Source: Helochares maculicollis (Eukaryota > Arthropoda > Insecta > Coleoptera > Hydrophilidae). Taken from it: a stretch of 55,125 bases of DNA. Of this stretch, positions 22,540-33,644 are shown piece after piece (the first letter of the stretch is position 1; the number at the start of each line of letters is the position of its first letter). The stretch is taken from contig JAWQRO010000119.1 in the NCBI GenBank assembly GCA_033557835.1, positions 1 through 55,125 on the forward strand. Reading direction: 5' to 3'. The notes beneath the pieces were generated by a model. It searched no databases. It saw nothing but the letters and a program-made list of their open reading frames with translations, and was not told the DNA's origin. Made by a program: the position numbers and the translations under genes.

Positions 22540-22728
22540 TTTTAATTTTATACTACGATACTAATATTCCGGAAGAATAAACAAAGAATTTTACTAGTAA
22601 TACCAATTCCTAACAAATGTCTCTTGATTTTATAAGTGAATATTACATTATTATATATTATATTCTCATTAGAACCAAAAAATAGGACATACAATCAATT
22701 TTAATTAAAAATTTAACTCTTCACCGCA
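22540..22728 (+). repeat. R1-associated tail, copy 2
   Basis: Second copy of the 20733-20927 tail, with AATAGGACATACAATCAATT and a matching CTTCACCGCA end. Confidence 0.75.
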
Positions 22729-22730
22729 CA

Positions 22731-25700
22731 TTATATTGTAATCTTATTATATGATAATAGAGTTTCTTAATTTTGACCATTTTTGCCTTGGTAATCCAAT
22801 TAAAACTATATACAAGTACGTTATTTCGCGCTAATTTTTGATTCTATAGCATTCCAGAAGAAAATCTTGCTTAAAGGTGTAGTTTTTGCAACGAAAAGTA
22901 CAGTAAATCTGTTACACTTTGTATTATGAGCAATTATATTGTTTTGATTAGTTTGGAAGCTGTTTGTACCAACCTATTTCAACTGCCAATAGTTTTCTCT
23001 TATAAGACCTATTTATTGTATGCGTTAAGCTCGATGTTTGCTTTTGCGAGGTACAGTAAAAACAAACACGAATTCACTTTCGATAAATATAAATGACCAA
23101 TACTTTGAAGATCTCGCGAGTTCAGATATTTTCGCGCCGCTTTTGCATTAAGCAAATACCAATGCTCGCGGAGGATTGCATGTAAATACAAGTTACCACT
23201 TCGCGTAAATAAATTCCGCGTTTTATCTCTACGAGCGAAACAAAAAATTCCATCAACATTTCTGTCGACCTTAACTGTAATTAAATGCAATGGAACCAAA
23301 TACGTTATCAATTAAAACAATCGCATTACGTGTGTTTATTATCTTTGCTACGCTTGCTCCTTTCAATACAGTTTACTTTAAAACGCAATTTTCTATAAAT
23401 GCTATTTCAATAATTTCATTTGGGGAACATAAACTAATTGTTGGTCTGCATGTAAACCGCACGCTTACTAACTTCGATATGAAAATAATGCTCGCTTTAA
23501 TTGTAAATCTGCATTATTATTTTTGATGAAAATTTAAACAATTTTCATACAGAAGTTCGAATTAATTTTAAACAAAAATTTTAACTATTCATTTAAATAA
23601 AAAAACCTATATTGAATCCGACAGTTTTCACGGGAGAATTCGCGTACGTGTATAATTCACAGAAACCGACAAAATTTGAGGATAGCTACGAGCCACTGTA
23701 AGAGAAACTTACCTCGATTCAAGAGGAAACTCACCGGAAATCTCTCTACAGTATATCGCCTATAACTCAAACAGAGTCAACGCTAAAAGGAACAATCTCC
23801 CTAATTCGCACCGAACCAACAGGTTACATTTAAATTAATGATCTTCATTATTATCACTGATGACGGATATGGTGAACTCGTAATATTAATTGATAAATCT
23901 ATTAAGTTTATCCACCATTAGACACCCGTCCCTTCCCGTCTAATTTTCACAGATTACTAGTTTTTGTCGAGCTGCCGCCTCGCGCCCCCGCCCCTCGGGC
24001 ACCCAACACCTCACCGCATCGTGGCCTCCACAAATAAATTTATATCTCCTGATGAATATATTAACGTTTTTATTCTGCTCCATGCTCCATTTATGGGCAT
24101 CGGAAATTTTTATTAGGTCATAAAACTTTTGGACTATCGAAAAATGATAATAGGGAAGGCCACCGTTTTATTAAAAGTGATCCCGCAACATAAATTGTGC
24201 ATTTTTGAAACAATGCGGCTCCAACCAGAATAACACTCCGTTTCTGCAGGCTTTCTACGATCGATCTCACCCTCGCCACTCGAGAGGTCGAACAAAAAAT
24301 GAATTGAAATGTTTCAGATGAATCTTACATGTCGGGCCACGTTCCCATTATCATGTCGCTTAATTATACCGGACAAGATTCTCCGATGGAGGAAAAAGGC
24401 GAGAAAAGTGGGTCGAAAACAAATTTCCGATACCGTAGTTTGAGTATCGTAGCGTAAAATGGGGGTGGACCGGATTATTCAAACTAAGTATCTAGCATAA
24501 AGATAAAATCAATAGTGTAGAAATTAGGGTCGAAGATCTATCAGCCGATACTCTCGAAACCACAAATCTTAGACGAACAAAAATTTACTGTTCTTATAAG
24601 CATTAAATCGTCTAAAGAAACCCGTAATTTTATTAAGTTAAGTTAGGTAATTTCAAGTTGCTTGAAACTTTTAGCGTGGCATTAGATACGAATGAAAGTA
24701 AATTAGGTAGTTAGTTACAGAGCACAGTTCCACCCTAAATAAAAGACAAGAATAAAATCAAAATTGGACACTTATAATTGGTCGCGGACTCTCTTCCCAA
24801 CTTTCTTCGATGTTTATAAACATATGAAGAAGTCCCTGGGCCCCGGCGCTCCCGCGGGTTTTTAGGGGTGCCGCAAGATATAAAGAGGAGGGGGTGGGTG
24901 CGATACGTTTTCGTACAAATACGAAAATATTGAGAACACATCACGTTCTGTGTATCGATCCGTCTATTTCCACCGTTAAAGTTTTTTTGTGAATGTTAAT
25001 GATCTCAATCTCTCGAGGGTATTATTTTTTTTCGGTCCCTTTCAAGAATATTTCATAATTTGTTGTGGCTTTTTCGCTGATTCGAAAAGGCTCCGGCTCG
25101 TACAGCTGGGGGCTAACAAATTAGTGGGACTGATAAATTTATGTAGTTTTTTATTTTAAATAATATTCTTTTGAGCATTACATCGGAACGAGTTTCCTTT
25201 CGGGAATTAGGGAACGCTCGGTTTAAAAATGTTTTATTTGTGTTTCTCATTTTTTCCACCATGTGAAAGTAGTCTGCGATTAGTTAATTTGTTTTTGTTT
25301 GACCTTCGTTATTCGCAAAAAATTCACGCCCATTTAAGCACTGGTTATTTGTATTTAATTTATGTGTATTTGCATTTTCGCTGGTTCAAGAACCAGCCCT
25401 ACGACTAAAAAATGCGCTTAATTATTCTGTTGGCAAGGAAATTCAGTCGAATTAAATGATTAAACGAAATCAAATGATTCAGCGAAATTAAACGATTCGG
25501 CCAAAGAAATTGCAGCGAAATTTTTGTTGGCGCAAAAGATGTTTTCAAAGTTCGAAAACCCTGTTGAACAGTTTTGAGTTAATGTATGTATGTGCAAAAT
25601 GGGCGTGTTTATGTGCGTGTATAGAATGAGGAAATTTTGTGAACACGACAGCTGCTATATAAAAACGACTATTAAAGTCACACTTTATGTTTAAGATTGC

Positions 25701-25866
25701 TGTATAGAGATATCGACCTTATTAGTGGAAAATTTATATTTAAACTTACCCAACAATACATTTTACAGTATTAAAAATCCTGGCTTATAATTTCTAGAGG
25801 CGACGACATAAGCGAGTTGTTCACAGTTGTTTGGAATTGACGCATTTAGTTTATTTTATATATATA
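22731..25866. other. 3.1 kb of mostly unique sequence with GC-rich patches
   Basis: No gene or transposon recognised. The stretch differs from its surroundings: GC-rich patches at 23950-24030, 24230-24300 and 24820-24910, few repeats, and homeodomain-style A/T words such as TTTATGGGC and TTTTATTAGGTCATAAAA near 24090-24130. Open frames at 23009-23311 (-), 23290-23526 (+) and 24735-24944 (-) have no recognisable motif. It could be host intergenic or intronic sequence, possibly regulatory. Confidence 0.4.
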
Positions 25867-26650
25867 TACTACTTTGATCAATAAGTAAGATGAATTTTCT
25901 TATAAAATATAAATTCTTGATTTATTCTTCCAAATCAATTTCATCCCCTTCAAAGTGGGGATTCTAATAAAACGTATTTTTGCTAACGCTTTTTCCAGTC
26001 CGCGAAACTGTCGGAGTAGTCTTTTTCCACTATAGCAGTCAAGACTTTCTTCGATTCGGTTTTTAGCACCTCAATCGTATCAAAACGATATCCTCGCATT
26101 GGCCTTTTTAGTTTGCTGAATAGCCAGAACTCACACGGTGCCAAATCGGGCGAATACGTTGGATGCGAAACGATATGAGTCGAGTTTTTGGCAAGAAAAT
26201 CGCGAAGAACCAATGCAACATGATATGGTGCATTTGGAACCAATCGAGACTTGACGCGTTTGAGACACAAAGAATCCTTCAAAATGGCTTGGGTTGAGTC
26301 AAATGATATTCCAACACTATCAGCGAGGTCGCTAATTCTCAATCGACGATTTTCAAGCACCAAATCTTTGATTTTTGGACGTGGAACTCGTCGGTAGACG
26401 TTGATGGTCGTCCAGTGCCATAATTTTATCATCAAAGGGCTTTCGCAACATTTTCAATGTACCTACACAAGAATATTCGTTTCGCAAACAAAATTTGTTG
26501 CAAGTTCTTTGCTTAGCAAAATCACCCATTGTAAATATCGAAAAATTCACTTTTCCTTGCTTATAAAAACACATGTATCTCGGAAATAATTAAAGCTTTT
26601 GACAACCAGACGCTTGGCAAATGTTATAGACAGTCCTAGCAACACAGTAA
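25867..26650 (-). mobile_element. Internally deleted mariner, family A copy 3
   Basis: Left end TACTACTTTGATCAATAAGT matches the family A terminus; the right end is shortened, with CAACACAGTAAATA replacing the usual ~70 bp leader and terminal repeat. On the minus strand an ATG at 26529 starts 'MGDFAKQRTCNKFCLRNEYS', a frameshift follows, then 'IKDLVLENRRLRISDLADSV', 'LCLKRVKSRLVPNAPYHVAL' and 'LRDFLAKNSTHIV', then 'YSPDLAPCEFWLFSKLKRPM' with the third catalytic Asp intact, ending near 'SFADWKKR' at 25985. As in copy 2, the segment holding the first catalytic Asp is gone; the second would be the residue before 'NAPYH' and reads Pro. The same deletion joint occurs in copy 2. Confidence 0.88.
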
Positions 26651-28117
26651 ATATAATTTTTTATATTCTTATTGGTTATGATACGATTAAATTTCGAATT
26701 GAACCAGTCAAATCATCGTTGATTTGCATGAGATACATTATGACTTAACTAGTTAATTTTTAAATTTCAGCTCAGAAGAGTTTGCTTGCAATACAAAAAT
26801 TAACGTTGTTCCCTCAAAATCTCAGCAATAATTTCATAGGAATAATTCTTGGTATCAATCGTTTATTGTTTTACTTTGCTACAAACAGTTATTGACAGCA
26901 ATGGTAAAGCAAATTTTATTACCCAGGCCAACGATGATAAAACTTTTACAATAATTTCAACTAATTCTTGTGTAATTTCATGAACTGATTTTGCAAAAGA
27001 AGTCACATCACCCATCAAGTTTTCACATTTCACTATTAAGTAAAAATAAATATTGCTAAGCAAAACTATTGTTAACTATTTAAATATTTTTTAGTTGGCA
27101 ATACATTCTAATATTTCAAATTGGTTATAGGACGGTAGTTCTGTTTAATTACACAGTTGTTTTCTTCTGGCAAATAAAGCCTGACATTCTATTTTTACTT
27201 TTTATTCACCAATACGTATGGTTAAACGTGCTTGTCAAATATTCTTCTTGTGATCTTTGCTCTACAGCCTGTTTCAGAATAAGTTACAAAACTCAAAGGA
27301 GTGGTAGATATAAGAAATAATAAGCGATAGGTTTTTGTTTGCATTTTGGGGCATAATTAGTAGCCGAGATATTAATTACATGTACATGTTAAGAGCCACT
27401 ATGACGTCGTTGGTCAAAGCCACGAATTTTATTGTTATTTCAAAGAATTTTCTTCTTGTCTACGCTTAATGCAGCTGGACTCGAACAGACGAAATAACAC
27501 TAAAAAAAACCTTGTTGAAAAGGAATATAGACAAGCGAAAAAGTTAATAGTGTATTAAATTTTTAACTAATATTTTTATTTTGATGTATTTTATTCATTA
27601 TTTACAATTATGCAAGGTCGCTCAACTAGAAAAGTTAAGCTTTATTCAAGGAAAGAAGTTTTTGCTAACAAATAAATCACCTGAACCTATTAAATACGAA
27701 ATAAAAAATAAACTTTCTTTTTATAGTAGCTAAAATCATATAAATGAAAGCGCATACTAGGCTACTCTAGAGCCTACAAAAAAACCAGCGCAGTAAATTA
27801 CAACCCCAGAGGCAAGAGAAGCTCCACTTGTTTACTAGCGTTTTTATTTGATTCGATATGTTAAATTCAACGCCAGCTAATAAGATTTTCAATTTATAAC
27901 TATTTTACAATTTACTTAATTTGATATTTAACAGTTTTTGCATTCTTCGTATAATTATTATTGTTTATTTAAGCCAGGTCACAAATTTATTCTTGTGTTT
28001 ATTCTTGAATTTAAGTCGCTTTAGATTTAAAACTAAAAAGGTAAAATAAATACAATTTGTTATTTAGAAAGACGTATTATTGCAATTTTGCACTGACTAA
28101 TTTTCACTTTACAAATA
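26651..28117. other. 1.5 kb without recognised feature
   Basis: AT-rich with no transposon ends, tandem structure or coding motif seen; open frames are short. Confidence 0.45.
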
Positions 28118-28375
28118 TGAGTTAATTTGCGATGTCCGATATAAACGTATTTCTTGCGCCAAAAGATAGTAACATGAAGTACAATTTTCGCAAGATCACA
28201 CGCTGTCTCTTGCAACGCGCCTCAATAAAATTTAACTTTAATGATTATCTATGTTCTTTTTTCTGTTTCTATTTCATATGGAAGGTTTTGTGTGCATGAA
28301 AAAATTTAATTACGTGATTTTGACGGATCCAATGACTTGTTTTGATTGTGATGCCGGCATTTTTATAAAGATAAA
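28118..28375 (+). repeat. Diverged tandem duplication, unit 1
   Basis: Order of shared words: GTTAATTTGCGATGT, TTTCTTGCGCCAAAAGATAG, TCAATAAAATTTAACTTTAA, TTCTGTTTCTATTT, CATGAAAAAATTTAATTACG, GACTTGTTTTGATTGTGATG. Unit 2 repeats this order. The central part (CATGAAAAAATTTAAT... GATTTTGACGGATC) resembles the first part of R1. Confidence 0.7.
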
Positions 28376-28640
28376 GGTGACGTTAGTTTGCGATGTATGA
28401 TGTCTTTCTTGCGGCAGAAGATGGTAATACAAAGCTATCTCTTTTCTAGGTTACGTTCTCGTTTCAATGATTCACAAAACGCAGAGCTATAGAATTTGAC
28501 TTCAATGGTTGTTTATGTTCTTTTTCTGTTTCTCTTTGATAAAGACGATTTTGCGTTCATGGAAAAATTTAATCTCAACGTTTTGAAGGACTTAAGGACA
28601 TGTTTGATTTTGATGCCGTTATTTTTGTAGCAATAACGGT
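28376..28640 (+). repeat. Diverged tandem duplication, unit 2
   Basis: Contains GTTAGTTTGCGATGT, TTTCTTGCGGCAGAAGATGG, TAGAATTTGACTTCAATGG, TTCTGTTTCTCTTTG, CATGGAAAAATTTAATCTCA and ACATGTTTGATTTTGATGCC, in the same order and spacing as unit 1 (~260 bp period). Confidence 0.7.
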
Positions 28641-28869
28641 TCCGTTGTGTCTACGTAATATTCTTTAACCCAACATGATCTATCGGCATCATGTCAATTA
28701 TGCCAGGAATTCCAAATTAACCAAATTTGCTAAAAACTACAAGGTCGCGGTCATATTAGTGTTCTTATCATGTGAGTTTAGCATTGGAAAGTAATTGTAC
28801 ATCCTGTATATGTTGTAATTTTGTGATTAAAAAACGTCAAAGAATATTACTGACTTTGTGGAAAAAGTT

Positions 28870-29740
28870 TACTTAGCACATTTTGGTGCAGTTATCAGTT
28901 ATCAAGACTAGTTTTGGGTTCCCACAAAGTAGCTATGTTTGTGTTGAGGATCTTAGAAATTGGTATAAGAAGGCAAAGATGGATTCTGAATTTGTTATTG
29001 GATGCAAGTCTAAGTATAAAAAAGTGATTTTTTGTCCTAACGTTACTTTAGTTGATCGTCCAGTAACATATGATTCAAGACTTTCTTTTCCAGTACTACC
29101 TGAGTCGATGGATGACGTCTTACACGATAATCCCGAATTTAATCAAAGTCTCCCCACGATTTCCAAAACCCTCCAGAAAATTTAGCGCCACATATATTTA
29201 CCCAAGCTGAGTTAAATGATTTATTCACAGATTTGGGTTTGACCAAAGAAAGCGCAAAACTACTTAGTCCTAGGCTAAAACAAAAACATTTGTTGGATCT
29301 TGAGATACCCATTTGGCAATGCAGGACAAGAGATGAACAGTTTATTCAATTTTTTTAGCAGGAGCATGGATTTGGTTTACTTCCATGACATTGACAGTCT
29401 AATGTTGGCATTCAACACAAAAAGAAAAATTGGAGACTATTTACAGACTCATCAAAAATAAGCTGAGAAGATGTGTATTACACAATGAAAATACTCATGC
29501 TTCATTGTCTATTGCTCAGTCTATTCCAAGGAAGCTTATGAAAACTGTGATATAATTTTAGCGCAAATCAACTACAAAGCTCATGGTTGGATGCTTCGTG
29601 GATATTTGAGAGTTGTCGCAGTGCTTCTTAGTCAACAAAGAACATTTTCAAAGTTTTCATTTTTTATATGCGAGTGGAATAGCAGAGCGAGGGATATATA
29701 CCATCTTTCTATTCCAATGGAAGTTTAATGAATCTTTGTG
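28870..29740 (+). pseudogene. Degenerate arthropod repeat protein (CYFC family), copy C2
   Basis: A 100-codon open frame (28883-29185, opening at TTG rather than ATG) is followed by frameshifted continuations of the same protein: 'LFTDLGLTKESAKLLSPRLK' (29220s), 'FFSRSMDLVYFHDIDSLMLA' (29350s), 'KEAYENCDIILAQINYKAHG' (29530s), 'WMLRGYLRVVAVLLSQQRTF' and 'FFICEWNSRARDIYHLSIP' (29650-29710). The order matches that of the repetitive arthropod protein at 16635-17970, where the corresponding parts are 'YENM..LL..I.Y..H.W...GDLKV.ALLLG' and 'CCFIC.W.SRAR'. This copy supplies the N-terminal and middle parts and stops before the 'LPPLHIKLG' segment. The initial segment ('SSYVCVEDLRNWYKKAKMDS') is less familiar. 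The copy is inactive. Confidence 0.65.
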
Positions 29741-31780
29741 CAGTTGTTCAAAACTTCCAGCAAATTGATATGCCATTTCCCCGATAGAACTATCTCATAC
29801 CTTCAGTGTTTTTTCTTAATCTCAGGCACAAATTAAGCAAAATTAGTAGTTTCCATATTGAAGTGCTCTCACACATATAGTTTATAGAAGAATAGAGATT
29901 TAATAAATTACTGTAAACTGTAACTCTTCTTTCATTAAATTCACAGAAAACTTTTCAATTGAACATACGTGTAGGAGTATTTGGGAAAAAAGTATGAGGC
30001 TTTAAAATGAGTTTTAGTGATCACGTTTTCATCAGGCCTCCTGTGCCAGATTTTGAAATGAATACTTGGACTTCATCTGCCTCCCAGTTCGCTTCCTAGA
30101 AAGAGACATCAATTATCAATGTCAGAATTTGGATCCATTCCAGCTAGACGAGCTCATGTACGCATGTGGAAGTAGTTCCAAAACGCCCAGCTTGGATGAA
30201 ACTAAGAACGATCTTATTTATCTTCTTTCCATTAATGTCAAACAAATGTCCTTGAGCAATAGCAATAACAATAGTTAGGTAAAAATTTGTTCCTCACTTC
30301 CATCACTGACATGATGATCTTTCCAGTCTATAAATATCTCAAAGACACTTTACGACTTCAATGTTTTCTGGAAAATCAAAATATCTTAGCTAAAACTCTT
30401 TAACTATGACTTATTAACCTCGGATCGGTCTTGCAATTCCTCAGATGGGCTATTCCTTCAACTGTACCAATCGAGTTTCGAATTTTCTTAACTTATGTTG
30501 AAAAACCATGTAGTTTTACAAAATTTTTATTGAAATTTGTTGTTAATAATTGTTTTCGTTCTTCTCGTTCTTCTCCCAGCAACATATTTGCTCATGAGTT
30601 TGTAATAACAACAGACGGAACATATTTTTAAAGAACAGACAAACATGTTAGGCAAAGGTATTTTATTCAGTTTATTGGTTCAAATAATACACGAGCTATA
30701 GATAAATAAAAGTAGCCAGATGTTTTACACGGAAAGAACTTATTTCATCAAAATAATGAGCTGTTGAAAAAATCTGTATATTTAAAGTGCCAGTCGTGAA
30801 ACATCTTAAATTTATTGTAATTACCACTCGGCACGATGGAACTATGTACTAAAAGTTCATTGCTTTTAGAATATTTCCAATATTATAAGCAATTCCCATA
30901 TTGTTTATCACCCCAATTAAAGTGTTTTTTGTAGCCATAATGCTTTCTCCGTTCAATTATATTCCACAAAGTATAATGAAGTAGTTTCAGAATAAATAGT
31001 GTTGTGCACGCTACATTACGTTCAAGAATCGCTATCACTCCTACATGGAAAAAGTGCATTATCCTAGAAAGTAACTGTTAAATACATACAATTTTCTGAA
31101 ACTACTTACATTACAATTTGTATGCCTCATCTACACTTACATATATAAATCATTTTCGGTTAATCGTATTATGTGGTATCTTATGAACGATCAAACAGAA
31201 ATTAAAATCAATATTCCAAATATCACAAGGTCAAATAATAAGTTTGAGTGTGAAATGTCAAAAAATTTAGATATATTAACGGTAAATACTTTCGGAGTGG
31301 TAAAAGCAAAACCGAATGCAAATGTTTAAACAAAAATTGAGAAACTCCTGGAAAGCAGTATTGGCTAAAAGTATATCTTACACAGTTTACAAGCATCTCT
31401 TCAGCATTAATTAGTATGGCGTCGGTCTTTAGTGGGTCCAGCGGCCCTTTATAAAGTGTAAATAATTTGTGGGCGGACTGTCAATATCAGGCTACGAACT
31501 GCAATCGACACGATGAGTGTGTATGAGTGAGGGTTTAAATTCATTTTATCATACGAATATTTTATTTCTTGCAACTACATCCTCAGTAAGTTGGAAGTAA
31601 ACGTGAATATGTTGGAAAAATACAGGATTATAAAGTTTTTTAACAAAATAAAGTCTATCAGAATAGAAATCTAAGGCGCAGCTCAGCCTTTCTGTTATTT
31701 TAAATGGTTGTTAAAAAACATCGGGTACATAGCAAATAAGCGTAAAGCAAAGGAAATGTTGCTAATTTATATCTTTCTTA
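29741..31780. other. 2 kb without recognised feature
   Basis: Open frames at 30066-30278 and 30431-30631 (+) carry no motif I recognise. The former lies where copy C2 would continue and could be a very diverged remnant, but I cannot show it. Confidence 0.35.
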
Positions 31781-31782
31781 CA

Positions 31783-31835
31783 TTTCTGTATTACTATACG
31801 ACGCATCTTAAAGGGAAGGTATTGAGATCATGAGA
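31783..31835 (+). repeat. R1 5'-end fragment
   Basis: Reads ACATTTCTGTATTACTATAC then GGGAAGGTATTGAGATCATG, matching the first ~50 bp of R1; the similarity then stops. Confidence 0.65.
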
Positions 31836-31949
31836 AGAGATGCTAAACTTAACTAACACAATCACAGGAGTGCAGTAGTACCAGCAATTAGTGCGTTTGA
31901 CGTGAGCATGGATGAAGAAACGGGCATTTGATAATGCTCGATATTATGT

Positions 31950-32015
31950 TCCATAATTGGCTAAAAAGTACTTGGAAACGCTAAATGGGAATTCCTACCC
32001 CACCCGCCGTATTCT
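31950..32015 (+). pseudogene. Mariner relic, short C-terminal scrap
   Basis: A single frame gives 'LAKKYLETLKWEFLPHPPYS', which is the segment just before the third catalytic Asp in mellifera-like mariners (compare 'VKNYLKTVDWEVLP' in the 11226-12420 copy). No other part of the transposase is present. The nucleotide string TTCCTACCCCACCCGCCGTA also resembles the family E copy at 42550. Confidence 0.65.
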
Positions 32016-32019
32016 CCGC

Positions 32020-33640
32020 TTCGGAGATTCGTTGACATGTCGTGTGAAAACTCTCTCTCAGAGTAACACACGAGAACTAGTTGTCTCTCACGTGACGAAA
32101 GACGGCAAAACCTTGAGGAACGTTGTTGGTTAAAGCTATGGAAGTACGCCATAAAAGATGGTTTAGTAGGAAAATCAAATGGAGAAACAATGTGATTAAA
32201 GAAACACTAAAATAATAATCTTTTTGCACAACTATGTATTCTGGTAGTTCTTGAACGCCTACAGTAAGAAATAAGCTTCGCTTACTTACAATCCACAACT
32301 GCCATGTGGTAGTAAAATCCTTATGGAACTCATAGTATAGAAAGAAAATTTTTGACTCAACAGATCACAGGAATGGTGAAAGATCCAATGGCCGGTTTCT
32401 GTTTCGAAAGGCAACCGTCACCAAACGCAATGAATATTAAAACTCAGAAAATTAGTAGATACCTTCTCGAATTCCATAGAAAATGTGTTTATCCTTTATG
32501 CTCGAAAAGTATCATGTTATCTACATCTCGTGCCCAAAATAGTATATTTGAAAGCACTTTAGAGGACTTCAGCTTGTCTACACAAGAAATTCTAGAGTAT
32601 GTGAGAGAACAAACGGAGCAAACGATAACCATGGGAGGCGAAGGCGAAAACAAAGAAGGGGGCGACATAGGAAAATATGGCAAAGAAACAGGAATGTATT
32701 AAAATCGATCACTTTTCTTCATAGAAATATTGTCAAACTAGAAATAAATGTTAACGTTCAAACTGCAAATAAGTAGCAAAGTATATCACAAAAGAAGGCT
32801 TTACAAGAAATAATGAAACAATGATATTAAGCAGTTAGTAAAATAAAAACCAACATGGAAAAGCTCCATAAAGTCAAATTTTGGAAGACAATGGAAAAAT
32901 ACTCGGTGAGCCTCAGACAAGCATGAGCAGTCAATCTGTCACCAATTTAGAGAATCAGCTCCAAAATCTAACCACCGGACATAGCAAGATGGAAATGAGT
33001 CGAAAGAAAATACCAGTACAGTCGGTAACAAACTGAATTAGAGTTATGTAAATATTATTTCAGTTTAAACTCGTAATGAATCTCTGGTGCTGATGATAGT
33101 AAAGTGAAAATGTAATACTAACATCAGAGGAGGAACACATGGCAGCATTATTAACGATGACGGGCGCAATTCGAAATGTAATAATATATGAACCAGTTGT
33201 AATGCGAAGAAAAAGTTTGCTGCATTTTAATTTACGTGAAGCTGCAGGCAATTGCTACTGAACTATAAAATGGCTGGTAGTATATAAATGACCTACAATT
33301 TAACACATATTTTACTGGGGTGAAATTTGAATGCAAGTTGACGAAATGGCTGCATGGGCAGACGATTAATTAATGCAGAGAGTAGTTGGTAGCAAATATT
33401 ATACTCTTCAGCATGATGAGTCTCCTCACTTGCAAGGCTCAACTGCTTGTTTTTATTCGGTATACTATATATGGTACAACAATGTACATTAAGATATTTT
33501 GTTCTGCAAGCCAATAAGTCGTGGCAATGCTGAGGGACTTTTCAATACAATTGATCCTCATAGAAAAGAAAAAAAATTACAGTGGAAGAGGTAGGAAAAA
33601 AATATTACACAGCAGCCTTCAAAATGTTGGTATTTTCAAA
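32020..33640. other. 1.6 kb without recognised feature
   Basis: A 116-codon open frame at 32352-32702 (+) ends in a Gly/Glu-rich stretch; I do not recognise it and no neighbour supports it. No repeats or transposon ends seen. Confidence 0.35.
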
Positions 33641-33644
33641 TTCT

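Noticed and set aside
23009..23526. Antisense pair of 100- and 78-codon open frames
   Set aside because: Neither shows a domain; the overlap at 23290-23311 and the residue make-up fit chance reading.
32352..32702. 116-codon plus-strand open frame with a Gly/Glu-rich end
   Set aside because: No family recognised and an antisense open frame covers the same bases; not enough to call a gene.
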